Origin: Mesorhizobium mediterraneum
Lineage (GTDB): Bacteria > Pseudomonadota > Alphaproteobacteria > Rhizobiales > Rhizobiaceae
Direction: 5' to 3'
DNA: 64,000 bases
NCBI RefSeq assembly: GCF_002284565.1
Contig: NZ_NPKI01000029.1
Coordinates: forward strand, 1-64,000
Shown here: piece after piece, positions 33,970 to 43,170 of the stretch
Numbering within the stretch: the stretch's first letter is position 1
Layout: each line of letters starts with the position of its first letter
Program-made: the position numbers and the translations under genes
Notes under the pieces: model-generated
Seen by the model: only the letters and a program-made list of their open reading frames with translations
What the model was told of the DNA's origin: nothing
Databases searched by the model: none

Positions 33970-35871
33970 ATGTCGGGGCAATATACGGCTCCGCCTGTTC
34001 GCCGGTTGCGGGTCTATGCCTTCGACCCGCAGGCTTCTACGTTGGCTGCGACTGCAGGCGTTAATGTTGCAACAATTAAAATACCTTGGGAGCAGAGCTG
34101 GGAGGAAGAAATTCAGCCCGGCCCCATCAATGACTACCTTGAAGTTATTGATATCGATCCGGTCAGCGGCCAATTTTATGAGCCGGTGGACCTCAATCAC
34201 CCCTACCTCCTGGCTCAGGACGGCTTGGCCCCCTCGGAAGGCGATCCCCGCTTTCACCAGCAGATGGTGTTCGCCGTTGCAATGAAGACTATTCGAACTT
34301 TCGAACGGGCGCTTGGCAGGAGAGTCTTCTGGGCTCCGCGTCGCGTTCCCAACGGGCGTAAATACGAGCCGGTCTATAAATTGCGTATCTATCCCCATGC
34401 CCTTCGCGAGCCCAATGCTTATTACAGCCGGGAAAAGAAGGCCCTCCTGTTCGGCTATTTTCAGACGTCCGCGCACAGCGCCGGCGCCAAATGGGTGTTT
34501 ACCGCGCTTTCGCATGACATCATCGTTCACGAGGTCACGCATGCGATCCTGGATGGACTTCACCGGCGGTTTGCTGAACCGACCAGCGTAGACAGCTTGG
34601 CGTTCCACGAAGCCTTTGCCGATATCGTCGCTCTGTTCTCACATTTTTCGCTTGAGGAAGCAGTCAGCGCCCAGATTGCGAAAGACGGCGGTAGCCTGGA
34701 CAACCGCTCCCTCCTCAGCGGCCTCGCCCGGCAGTTCGGCGAGGCTACCGGCCGGGACGGAGCCCTTCGCGAGGCGATTGACGATCACAGTGGAGCTGCG
34801 CCCGTGATCTTGCGCGACGACATGACGGAGCCTCACGAACGCGGCGCGGTCCTGGTGGCGGCCGTTTTCGATGCTTTTCTGTCGATCTATGAGAACCGCA
34901 CCGCTGATCTGCTCAGAATCGCCGGCATCAGACCCGGCACCGGTCCCGACCAGAACCTCCATCCAGACCTGGTCAAACGATTAACACGGGAGGCGAGCAA
35001 GGCGGCGGAACACGTGATGCGAATGTGCATCCGCGCCCTCGACTACCTGCCGCCAGTAGACGTCCGCTTTGGCGATTTTCTCCGGGCAATCATAACGGCG
35101 GACTATGACCTGGTGCCCGATGACGTGCTTAATTATCGGCTCGCCATCATAGAAGGGTTTCGGCGGCGCGGTATCATCCCGGAGGGCTGTCTCTCTCTGG
35201 CTGTCGACAGTTTGTTGTGGGAGGCGCCGGTCCATCATCTGGCGGCCGATTATGACGATTTGGACCTGGATTTGGAGCCAAAATTCGATCGGACGACGGC
35301 AATCAAGGCCGCTGAGGAGAACGCGGAGAGCGTGCATTGGTGGATCCTGGGATCGGAGAGCTTTCGGACCACCGAGGATAAGCCATGGCAAGAGGTGTGC
35401 GGAGTAGTCTTCCGACGAGGTTTGATCTCGTATGACGACCGCGAGACGATACTGAGCCGGCCAGGGGACCCGAAGGGATTTGCTCCGCCCGTGGAAATTC
35501 ATTCTGTAAGAACCTCCCGGCGAACAGGACCCGACGGCCAGGATCTCCGCCAACTTATCATTGAAATTGTACAGCAGCGGCGCGGCTTCTACGATCAGAA
35601 CGAACAGGAGCTTCAAGACAAGCACGGCGATAACCCGTCGGGCGCGGACTTTGTGTTCCGCGGTGGTGCCACACTCATCTTCGACCTTCGGGAGGGTCAC
35701 CTGCGTTACGCAGTCCGAAAGCGAATTAGTGACGATGCCCGGCTGGAGCAACAACGCGATTTCCTTGCGGGTTACCGCTTCGGCTCGACCGCGTTCGGTT
35801 ATGGACTGCAAGGGGGATCGACCGGCACTGCGTTGGACGAACCGTTCGCTCTGGTGCACCGGGGAGGTTAG
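33970..35871 (+). CDS. Gluzincin-type zinc metallopeptidase, large
   Basis: A 633-aa protein. SHDIIVHEVTHAILDGLHRRF (HEVTH at about 186-190) followed about 22 residues on by HEAFADIVALF (third-ligand Glu) is the HExxH...E arrangement of gluzincins such as M4-like peptidases. The segment YKLRIYPHALREPNAYYSRE just before is strongly patterned. The C-terminal half (about 400-633) is unassigned and contains RTSRRTGPDGQDLRQLIIEI. No signal peptide, so it acts inside the cell. First gene of a plus-strand array; an MBL gene starts 2 bases after its stop. Role unknown; a proteolytic activator of the downstream hydrolases is one idea. Confidence 0.75.
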   Translation: MSGQYTAPPVRRLRVYAFDPQASTLAATAGVNVATIKIPWEQSWEEEIQPGPINDYLEVIDIDPVSGQFYEPVDLNHPYLLAQDGLAPSEGDPRFHQQMVFAVAMKTIRTFERALGRRVFWAPRRVPNGRKYEPVYKLRIYPHALREPNAYYSREKKALLFGYFQTSAHSAGAKWVFTALSHDIIVHEVTHAILDGLHRRFAEPTSVDSLAFHEAFADIVALFSHFSLEEAVSAQIAKDGGSLDNRSLLSGLARQFGEATGRDGALREAIDDHSGAAPVILRDDMTEPHERGAVLVAAVFDAFLSIYENRTADLLRIAGIRPGTGPDQNLHPDLVKRLTREASKAAEHVMRMCIRALDYLPPVDVRFGDFLRAIITADYDLVPDDVLNYRLAIIEGFRRRGIIPEGCLSLAVDSLLWEAPVHHLAADYDDLDLDLEPKFDRTTAIKAAEENAESVHWWILGSESFRTTEDKPWQEVCGVVFRRGLISYDDRETILSRPGDPKGFAPPVEIHSVRTSRRTGPDGQDLRQLIIEIVQQRRGFYDQNEQELQDKHGDNPSGADFVFRGGATLIFDLREGHLRYAVRKRISDDARLEQQRDFLAGYRFGSTAFGYGLQGGSTGTALDEPFALVHRGG

Positions 35872-35873
35872 GT

Positions 35874-37415
35874 GTGGGGATATTGAAGCTCTTGAGGATC
35901 AGGATGTATCGCGGCATCTTGGGCGATTGCTTCCTCATTCGCACCACGTTGGACGACGGCGGCGCGGAGTTGGAGCGATCCATACTTATAGATTGTGGGG
36001 TCCTCCAGAACGTTGCCGCTGGAGCCGATCTGATCGCCAAACTTGACCCGAAGGTCGTGAACCGGATCGGTAAAAAGCGCCTGTCCGAAGTTGAGGCCGG
36101 CCCGGCCCGCATTTCAGCGATCGCGAAAGACGTCCTGAAGACCGTCGGCAACCGGATCGACCTGCTGGTCATAACCCACGAGCACTACGACCATCTGTCC
36201 GGGTTTGCGTTCGAAAAAGGCGCATTCCTTGACGGTGCGGTTTCCATCGGCCGGCTTTGGATGGCTTGGACCGAAAACCTGAAAGATCCGCAGGCTCAGG
36301 TCCTAAGGGCACGATTTTCGAAGGGAAAGCAGGCTTTGGCGGCGGCGGCCACGCTGGCGCAAGGCGATGCGCATCCCGGCTTGCGAACGGCAGCGGCGCT
36401 TGCCGCTTTCGCCGGGCCGGTCGCCATAAACGGGCTAGGTGCATCGGGCGTCTTCGGGACTGCCGAAATCATGCAAATGCTGAAGGATAAAGCTGGTGCC
36501 GATTCAACATCTTATCTTGAGCCTGGACAGGTCATTGACCTCGACGAGTTCAATATCAAGGCCTTTGTTCTTGGCCCGCCTCGAGATGAAGTTTTGCTGC
36601 GAAAAGACACCCCATCCAAGGGACAGGCGAAGGAGGTATATCTGACGCGTCTGGACGCCGCCGCGGCGGCGGAAAGCACAGTAAATGCCCAGCTCTCGCT
36701 TCTTGCCAATCGAACCGACACAGTCCTGCCTTTCTCGGCCGTTTACCAAAGACCCCTGAAAGGGAAAACCCGTCGCAAGAAGGCGACCAAGTCGGGGGTC
36801 CGCAAACTGTATGACGCTCCGGCCGAAAAGTGGCGTAGGATTGACAGCGACTGGACAGGCTCCATCGAAGCTTTGGCCCTGAAGATGGATTCGGATACAA
36901 ACAACACCAGCCTGGCACTGGCGTTTGAACTCCCCGATGGCCAGGTATTGCTGTTTCCCGGAGACGCCCAGGTGGGGAATTGGCTGTCTTGGAATGACCA
37001 GACCTATCCTCCCGCCGCGAAGACTATGTCCTCGGGCAAACCTGTCACCGCAGAGGACCTGTTGCGCCGGACAACATTTTACAAGGTCGGACACCATGGG
37101 AGTCATAATGCCACGGTCGAAGCGCTCGGTCTGGAGCGCATGGTCGACCCACGACTAGTAGCCGCGATACCGGTCGTAGAGGCGGTCGCGGCCATTCAAG
37201 GTAAGGGTCGAGCGGAACCTGGAAGCGGGTGGAGGATGCCGTTCGAGGAGCTTTACAAGGCGTTGCAGGAAAAGACCAAGGGACGCATCGTTCAGGGCGA
37301 CGGTAATCCAACCGTCGAAAAACGAGCTTTCCGAAACAACCCGACGTCAGCAAAGCGGCCGGTCAAGATCGAACACAGCGATCTTTTTGTTGAGATGACG
37401 TTCGACCTTTCATGA
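35874..37415 (+). CDS. Metallo-beta-lactamase-fold hydrolase, ComEC-like
   Basis: A 513-aa MBL-fold protein with a GTG start. LRIRMYRGILGDCFLIRT is the first strand pair, ILIDCG the early Asp strand, LLVITHEHYDHLSGF (HEHYDH, about residue 100) the metal motif, LLFPGDAQVGNW the middle Asp and KVGHHGSHNATVEAL the late His. A long insertion (about 250-330) with basic stretch KGKTRRKKATKSGVRKL separates the halves. It differs in length and detail from the MBL protein at 27.7 kb. The gene starts right behind the peptidase gene, with GGGGAGG overlapping the latter's end, so the two are coupled. Confidence 0.8.
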   Translation: MGILKLLRIRMYRGILGDCFLIRTTLDDGGAELERSILIDCGVLQNVAAGADLIAKLDPKVVNRIGKKRLSEVEAGPARISAIAKDVLKTVGNRIDLLVITHEHYDHLSGFAFEKGAFLDGAVSIGRLWMAWTENLKDPQAQVLRARFSKGKQALAAAATLAQGDAHPGLRTAAALAAFAGPVAINGLGASGVFGTAEIMQMLKDKAGADSTSYLEPGQVIDLDEFNIKAFVLGPPRDEVLLRKDTPSKGQAKEVYLTRLDAAAAAESTVNAQLSLLANRTDTVLPFSAVYQRPLKGKTRRKKATKSGVRKLYDAPAEKWRRIDSDWTGSIEALALKMDSDTNNTSLALAFELPDGQVLLFPGDAQVGNWLSWNDQTYPPAAKTMSSGKPVTAEDLLRRTTFYKVGHHGSHNATVEALGLERMVDPRLVAAIPVVEAVAAIQGKGRAEPGSGWRMPFEELYKALQEKTKGRIVQGDGNPTVEKRAFRNNPTSAKRPVKIEHSDLFVEMTFDLS

Positions 37416-37461
37416 TGCCAGCTGCTCGGGTCGGCGGGGAATTCTCAATGGGGGGTATACG

Positions 37462-38490
37462 ATGGTCGTTCTAATCAACGGCGAAACCAAGAAACTTGGA
37501 ATTGCGCTCTCGGGGGGCGGGTTTCGTGCTGCCGCGTTCCATGTAGGGACGTTTACGGCTCTCCAGGAACTCGACTTACTCGACAAGCTTGATCTCATCA
37601 GCTGCGTGAGCGGCGGGAGCGTGGCAGGCGCCTACTTGGCGCTGAATTGGGGCAAACAGGATGTGCTGAAGGGCCTTTCGGACTATCTGCTGACAAAGTC
37701 GATCGCCGTCTCTTCGATCATCGGAGGTATCCTGGACCCCTTCGAAACACGCCTGGAGAAGCTTGGCGCAAGCTATGATCGGGATCTGTTCGCGGGTGCA
37801 CGGCTATCCGCTCTCAGAGATGGTCCACGAATCTATCTCAACGCCACCAACCTGGCCACCGGCAACATGTTTTTCTTTGTTGCAGGCAAGGCATTGGCGC
37901 CCGGAGAAGACGCTGGAGAAACGATGGGGGAGCACGAGAGCGGCACCGCGAATGCGAGTAACTATCCAATCAGCTTGGCCGTGGCAGCATCCTCGGCTTT
38001 CCCGCCCGTGTTTCCTCCGCTACGGCTCAATGCCGACATCTATCCCAATTCCCTGAGCGAATACGCGACGCTGAGCGATGGAGGCATTTACGATAATCTG
38101 GGCGTGAACCCGTTGATGCGAGCGCGGCGCAATCCCGTCGATGTGTGTTTTGTAAGTGATGGCGGCAAGCCGTTCGCCGTGTCCCCTCATCCGACGGAGT
38201 CCGGGACAATCGTGCTTAAGGAGGCGATCAACATCATGATGGAGCAGGTAAGAGGTCTTCAATTTGCTCGTCTGCAATTGTCGTACGACGCGAAAAAGGG
38301 CCCGAAACCCATCTGGTTTTCAATCGACAGCCGGGTAGGCGAGGAACGGCCTGGCGACGCCGCTTTCGCGTCGCTGGTGGCAACAGATTTAAAGAGATTG
38401 GAGGCCGAAGAGCATGAGGTTTTGGTGCGACATGGTCGCGCCCTCACGATGGCACGCGTCAAATCCTATGCACCGGAACTCCTTAAGTAG
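37462..38490 (+). CDS. Patatin-like phospholipase
   Basis: A 342-aa patatin-family serine lipase. The oxyanion motif is LSGGGFRAAAFHVG (about residue 14), the nucleophile elbow SCVSGGSVAG (about 50, GxSxG type: G-G-S-V-A-G) and the catalytic Asp in ATLSDGGIYDNLG (about 204). Patatin phospholipases serve as membrane-degrading effectors in CBASS (CapV) and as T6SS effectors. No signal peptide. A 46-base gap after the MBL gene with a GGGGGG site; likely the third gene of the array. In this setting, a membrane-attacking effector held by the upstream proteins is a reasonable inference. Confidence 0.85.
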   Translation: MVVLINGETKKLGIALSGGGFRAAAFHVGTFTALQELDLLDKLDLISCVSGGSVAGAYLALNWGKQDVLKGLSDYLLTKSIAVSSIIGGILDPFETRLEKLGASYDRDLFAGARLSALRDGPRIYLNATNLATGNMFFFVAGKALAPGEDAGETMGEHESGTANASNYPISLAVAASSAFPPVFPPLRLNADIYPNSLSEYATLSDGGIYDNLGVNPLMRARRNPVDVCFVSDGGKPFAVSPHPTESGTIVLKEAINIMMEQVRGLQFARLQLSYDAKKGPKPIWFSIDSRVGEERPGDAAFASLVATDLKRLEAEEHEVLVRHGRALTMARVKSYAPELLK

Positions 38491-38494
38491 CAAA

Positions 38495-38743
38495 GTGTCA
38501 AACGCGCCGCCTTGCCGCTTACCCGACACGGACTGCAAGGACGTTATCGTTGGATATATCGCCTCATATTCTATCCAGGACAAGCAGTCCTCAACGCCAA
38601 GTGCCTGCCGCGGCGAGATTTGTACCCTCAGTCTCTACATCAGGGACAGCAAGCTCGACTGGGACATCCAGAAGCAAATTTCAGGCACTGGCAAGGCCAT
38701 CTTCGTGAAGACCTTTGGTGAGCCCGACCCCGAGACCAAGTGA
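38495..38743 (+). CDS. Small hypothetical protein
   Basis: An 82-aa ORF with GTG start at 38495, four bases after the patatin stop. It reads TDCKDVIVGYIASYSIQDKQ, then ACRGEICTLSLYIRDSKLDW and GKAIFVKTFGEPDPETK, with Cys residues that could form a disulfide. The stop overlaps the ATG of the next, secreted protein (ATGA). No family recognised. No signal peptide is readable in this frame, so it could be the C-terminal piece of a broken secreted protein. Confidence 0.45.
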   Translation: MSNAPPCRLPDTDCKDVIVGYIASYSIQDKQSSTPSACRGEICTLSLYIRDSKLDWDIQKQISGTGKAIFVKTFGEPDPETK

Positions 38744-39060
38744 TGCGCCATAGTGCCTCCAAATGGCCGCTGCTCTGGGCTGTCGGCGCCGCCATTCTCA
38801 TATCTGCTCCGGCAAGGGCCCAGGAAGAACCAACGCAACCGAACCCGACACTGAGGTTCAAGCTCGACCGGCGCGACGGGTGCTTCCGCTACATAGGCGA
38901 TGCCTGTCGAATTCATCGGCCGCTTCAAGACCGGGAGCTACGTCGGCGTGTCCATGATCACCATCGGCCGGCCGACGACCAGCAGCCGCGACTACTCGAT
39001 CTTGTTCGCGCCTCGTGCCGCTGGGGCAGTTCAGCCTTTGTCACCATCTGTGGCCGCGTT
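38743..39060 (+). pseudogene. Small secreted protein, frameshifted
   Basis: ATG 38743 gives a clear signal peptide (MRHSASKWPLLWAVGAAILI, then SAPARAQEE with an A-x-A cleavage site) and the mature start PTLRFKLDRRDGCFRYIGDA. Near 38900 the frame is lost; the next frame continues VEFIGRFKTGSYVGVSMITI, then PTTSSRDYSILFAP. Coupled to the preceding ORF by ATGA. Secreted, function unknown; position in the array hints at a periplasmic partner or immunity protein for the lipases, but it appears broken. Confidence 0.5.
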
Positions 39061-39165
39061 ACCCCACCTTCTTAGCAACCGGACAGAATCTCCGGAGGGC
39101 GCTGACTTAGGACCGCTGGACAGCCGCCATATGTCGTGGTCTGTCTTCCTTTTCAAGGAAGCGAA

Positions 39166-40353
39166 ATGGAATCATTATCGGCAGCGGGACCGGGTAAGAA
39201 GCGGCTGGCGGTTTTCCTTGATGGAACCTGGAATTCCGTGTCGGACAACACCAATGTCTGGCGCTTGCGCGCCCTGTGTTCAACGAAAGACACCGGAAAC
39301 CCAGCCCAGCTCGCCTACTATGATATCGGGGTGAACGGAGTCATTGGCGGAGCCTTTGGGAAGGGGCTGCTCAGGAATATCCTTGATGCCTATGAGTGGC
39401 TGGTCGAAAACTACAACGATGGTGACGACATCTTCGTGTTCGGCTTCAGCCGCGGCGCCTTCACTGCGCGTTCTCTGACAGGCTTTATCACCAAGTGTGG
39501 CCTGTTGAGGCCGGGTGCCCCGTTAAGCGTCAACCAGTTGTTCGCCCGGTACCGCCGACGCGACGCGCTGACCGTGTGGAAGCTTCATGACGACTTGGTC
39601 GCAGGCCCGCTGAAGGCCTCTGCCCTGGAAGAACGCTGGATGCTGAAATACTCCCGCCGCGTGCCGATCAAGCTGGTGGCCGTCTGGGACACTGTCGGCG
39701 CGCTCGGCATTCCCGCGTTCAGCTGGGAAGGCATCAGTCGGACCAGTTTCCGATTTCTGGACACGGGCTTGAGGGTGCCAATCGAGAATGCGTTTCACGC
39801 CCTTGCCCTCGATGAGCATCGCAACAGCTTCATGCCGACGTTATGGACGAAGAGAATCCCTACCGATCCCCAGGCGGTGATCGCACCGCCGCGTCCCTAC
39901 AGCAGTGTCGAGCAGCGTTGGTTTGCTGGCGCCCACGGTAATGTGGGCGGCGGATACCCGAATGATCTGCTTGCACAGGCTCCTCTCAGCTGGATCATCG
40001 AAAAGGCCCGGTCCCACGGTCTCGCGTTCAGGAGCGACATCGAGGTGGACGACGGGGCCCTCGACGCTCCGATTTCAGACTCTTACCGGGAGTTCATGCG
40101 CGGCTCCTACGCCATCCTCAGCAAGAGGCATCTTCGGCCCATTGCATCCCCTCCCGGCCGGGACCCGGATGCGACGTACATCAATGTCAATGAGACGATT
40201 GATGGCTCGGTCTTCGAGCGGTATCGCCACTCGTCAAGCTACCGGCCCGCCAATTTGGTTGAGTGGTCGACCCGCAAGGGCGTCGATCTTGACGCGGTGA
40301 TGGGTTGGGTCGATGCCGAACAGCCTGGAAAGGCGGTTGGCGAGATCCACTGA
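39166..40353 (+). CDS. DUF2235 alpha/beta hydrolase (Tle1-like)
   Basis: A 395-aa protein of the DUF2235 group, the alpha/beta-hydrolase family that includes T6SS phospholipase effectors of the Tle1 type. Features are KKRLAVFLDGTWN at the N-terminus, the nucleophile elbow in DDIFVFGFSRGAFTARSLTG (GFSRG, about residue 93), KLVAVWDTVGALG and HALALDEHRNSF, and HGNVGGGYP with the probable catalytic His. ATG at 39166 has AAGGAAG at good spacing; the upstream in-frame ATG lacks one. Last intact gene of the hydrolase array. No T6SS genes are in view, so a chromosomal-defence or orphan role is likely. Confidence 0.85.
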   Translation: MESLSAAGPGKKRLAVFLDGTWNSVSDNTNVWRLRALCSTKDTGNPAQLAYYDIGVNGVIGGAFGKGLLRNILDAYEWLVENYNDGDDIFVFGFSRGAFTARSLTGFITKCGLLRPGAPLSVNQLFARYRRRDALTVWKLHDDLVAGPLKASALEERWMLKYSRRVPIKLVAVWDTVGALGIPAFSWEGISRTSFRFLDTGLRVPIENAFHALALDEHRNSFMPTLWTKRIPTDPQAVIAPPRPYSSVEQRWFAGAHGNVGGGYPNDLLAQAPLSWIIEKARSHGLAFRSDIEVDDGALDAPISDSYREFMRGSYAILSKRHLRPIASPPGRDPDATYINVNETIDGSVFERYRHSSSYRPANLVEWSTRKGVDLDAVMGWVDAEQPGKAVGEIH

Positions 40354-40582
40354 CCGCTGAGTGGCGTGCAGTGCCGCCGTCTGCTTCCAGGATCTGGCCG
40401 TTCCGGCTGACATGCAGAGCGCGAAAGATGCGCCGTGGGCGGAAATGGAGTAAACGTCGTCCACCTAGATAGTAGATGCTTTGCGCTCTGCCTCAGACGG
40501 GAGGGGGAGCGCGAGGGGCGGGCCAGGGGCACGCTCGCCTGGCCTTGGCGGGTTCGATACCGGCTCGAAAGACATTCCGGAC

Positions 40583-40622
40583 GCATTCAAGGTCGGGGCA
40601 TCGCTGCCCTGACCTTGAATGC
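40583..40622. repeat. Long near-perfect hairpin
   Basis: A 40-base inverted repeat of 18 pairs (one G-U) with loop TCGC: GCATTCAAGGTC, G, GGGCA, loop, TGCCC, T, GACCTTGAATGC. No T-run follows. It lies between the DUF2235 gene and a truncated kinase remnant, so it could be a terminator-like structure, an element end or a recombination scar. Symmetry is seen directly; role unknown. Confidence 0.8.
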
Positions 40623-40775
40623 GAACCGTGCTTACTCGGCGGCGATTGCCATACTTTCGCTTTCTACTTTGACCGGCGCCCGCAACGCTGCGGAAAGCCA
40701 GCCCTTGCCGTCCAGTTCCTTCTCGGCCTGCAAGAAGCTTCGGGTTTCGGGGCGCGTTCCACCGTCGGCCCAGGA

Positions 40776-41902
40776 CTTGCAAAAATGTTTGAGGATGCCT
40801 TCTCGCAAAAGGGAACGTCGGCTGGCAGGCCCGTGGCCCGGGACTGGGTGGCTGCCTTGGCCGAACTTGAAGCGAACCTCAAGCAGTGCTCCGCCAATTC
40901 CAGCCACTGGTCACTTGGCTCATCGCCGTGCCCTTGGTGCAAAATGGAAGGCGCCACTGGCGTCCCGCTGTTCTCAACCGTTGTTCCCGCCAGCGGGGCG
41001 ACGCTTTTCGATATCGCCGGATTCCAGCGCAGGTGGACGCCATCCCGCATCCCGGGCCGGTGCCGACCGTCCCCGAGAAGAATGTGACACCAGATCCCAA
41101 CGCCTTGAAGCTCAAGGGGCACGCGCGCCGCACCAACTTCCGGGCAGGAGTAGCGGCCGCAGTAGTCGGCGTCGCTGGCTTGATGATGGCGCAGATCTGG
41201 GTGCTGGGCATTGCCTTGGGGGTTTTTCTGGGGTTGAGAGGTTTCTTGAACAGGGACAGTGAGGCTGCGGAATACCGGCGCATCGCCGGCGAGGCCGCCA
41301 CCCAGTGGAAAAACGCGCAAACCACGTGGATGCAGAGAGCCGGGCCGGATGCCTTCGACAGGCAAAAAACGGTGCTCGCCGGGCTCAGGCGCGAATGGGA
41401 CATCTTACCTTCCAAACGGGTAGCCAGGATCTCGGAGCTCGAGCGCAACCGCCGTCAGGCGCAACTGCACCGGTTCCTGGACAACTTTGAAATCTCATCG
41501 GCAAAGATCGAGAGCATCGGACCGGGAAAGAAACAGGTCCTGGAGTCGTATGGCGTCGAAACAGCGCTCGATGTCGAGAGGAACAAGCTCTACAGCGTGT
41601 CCGGATTCGAACCCAAAACCGCGCAGAAGTTGTTAAATTGGCGAAGGTCCGTCGAAGCCCGCTTTGTCTTCGATCCCTCACGCGCGATCGATCCACGCGA
41701 TATCGCGCAGATTGACCAGGATATTCTCGGCGACCGCAAGCGGCTGCAGGGCGCCTTGGTTCTCGGTCTTGAGCAACTCAAGCAGACAAGAGCCCAGATT
41801 CTTGCCGCCCGTGAACACAGTCGCCCGGAAATGGAGCGATTGCGGTTGGCATTGGATCAGTCGTCGGCAAACGTTGCCGCGAGTTCAGGTCGAGACGGCT
41901 AA
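40776..41902 (+). pseudogene. TerY-P/YegI-type protein kinase, C-terminal remnant
   Basis: The 3' part of a serine/threonine kinase of the type paired with vWA and PP2C proteins (TerY-P triad). 40776-41040 encodes GPGLAKMFEDAFSQKGTSAG, RPVARDWVAALAELEANLKQ and SLGSSPCPWCKMEGATGVP, the usual end of the kinase domain with its Cys pair. The frame then shifts near 41040. The second frame (to 41902) gives two membrane helices (NFRAGVAAAVVGVAGLMMAQ, then IWVLGIALGVFLGL), a coiled coil, and a helix-hairpin-helix-like IESIGPGKKQVLESYGVETA. The catalytic kinase lobe is missing. No vWA or PP2C gene remains nearby. Confidence 0.6.
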
Positions 41903-42457
41903 CGCTGGATCGCCAATCAGGCTCGGTGGGTTTTGGCATACCTTCATCACCCGGGTTGCGCGTCAGTGTGAAATACCCATTTCACCTTGTTGGAGGCCTC
42001 GACGATTTTGGCCGGTCGGAGCGCTGACTCGAAGGAGAGGTGAACGGCGGCTTTGCGCCTCATTCCAGCCGCTCGAATTGCCCAAGCCATTTCCTGAAAG
42101 CTGCCGATCCAGGGGATCCGTCTGGATGTCGATGGCAAGGGTGGTGGACGTACGGCTTCGCCACCAAGCAGGCCGCAACGGATTTCAGGATGTTACGGGT
42201 TAGGCGGTGACCCTTGGGCCACTCATGCAGCCATGTCTCATGCTGTCTCGAATCACGTTGTTGACGGTGCAAGCATCGCCGTCAAATCGCTCAGTCCGAG
42301 CGTGGCGGGCGCGCAACACTCAATCAGGTATAGCAGTCGCTAGGGCTATATGCATTTAGTGACACGGCCACCCGATCTTTGCGGTCGCAAGTCTTTACCA
42401 AGTGTCGTTTCTCGGCAAGGCTGATCATTGAGGCACTCACGCCGCGAGGATTGAAGA
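41903..42457. other. Stretch without a supportable gene
   Basis: About 555 bases between the kinase remnant and the next ORF. Short open frames on both strands have no recognisable features. The last 30 bases hold the upstream region of the gene at 42458, with only a weak GAGG purine run before it. Confidence 0.5.
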
Positions 42458-42856
42458 ATGCTTAACCAGGCAGAAACACTCTACCCATCTCTGACCCCTC
42501 TTGCGGTCCAGGTCCGCTGGAAGGTTCCAACCGAATTTCCGGCGTGCCCGGACGAATTCACCGACGACGCCCTTCTTCTTTATGAATCGCGCCTCTCTTT
42601 CGGAAGTATCTTCGCGCGCAACCAGCTCTCCACGAGCCTCGTCGTCGACCGGAATCTCAAGGACGATGACCTGATCGTACTCACTCATTTTGCCGGCGAC
42701 GCCATAAAGAATTGGGCAGTGGCCCACATTTCAATCCATGATGGCCTTTTCCATCACCGAAGCGAATTCACCTTCTTCAGTCTCAAGGGCGCTCTGAAGC
42801 ACTTCTGCGAACTAGCTGGAGAGGACCTTGGCGACTCGATCGATGACTATTGCTGA
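42458..42856 (+). CDS. Hypothetical protein
   Basis: A 132-aa protein, MLNQAETLYPSLTPLAVQVR onward. Mixed alpha/beta composition (TSLVVDRNLKDDDLIVLTHF, then KNWAVAHISIHDGLFHHRSE). It is acidic at the C-terminus (GEDLGDSIDDYC). No motif identified. It has no close partner on its strand except the AbiJ-like gene about 300 bases later. Confidence 0.6.
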   Translation: MLNQAETLYPSLTPLAVQVRWKVPTEFPACPDEFTDDALLLYESRLSFGSIFARNQLSTSLVVDRNLKDDDLIVLTHFAGDAIKNWAVAHISIHDGLFHHRSEFTFFSLKGALKHFCELAGEDLGDSIDDYC

Positions 42857-42920
42857 TGACGTATCAGCTGATGTCGATGCAGAAATGTTGCTGCATATTG
42901 ACGATTCCGGTTGAGCGTGG

Positions 42921-43073
42921 GTGTCGAGTGTGAGCGATGACCTTGTGACGTCGGTCAGGTTCGAAGTCATGGTGCCAAACGGTATCAATAAGGATGATGC
43001 CGGAGGGGCCAAGATGGAACATGAGAACCTGCTAGTCGTCGGTGCCGACTTCTCGAAAATGCGCACGCGCTGA
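42921..43073 (+). CDS. Possible micro-ORF
   Basis: A 50-codon frame from GTG 42921 (SVSDDLVTSVRFEVMVPNGI, then GAKMEHENLLVVGADFSKMR) to TGA 43073. Codon third positions look coding-like, but there is no strong ribosome binding site. Could be a remnant. Confidence 0.25.
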   Translation: MSSVSDDLVTSVRFEVMVPNGINKDDAGGAKMEHENLLVVGADFSKMRTR

Positions 43074-43170
43074 CTACGACGTGGTGATCTGCAGACCTGA
43101 GGTGCGTTTGAGTTCCATATAGACCTAAACTCGCTATAAGATACGCATCATGCGTTGGAGTTGCACCTAT

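Noticed and set aside
40583..40622. Hairpin as a simple intrinsic terminator for the DUF2235 gene
   Set aside because: No T-run follows and it is 230 bases past the stop; kept as an unexplained repeat instead.
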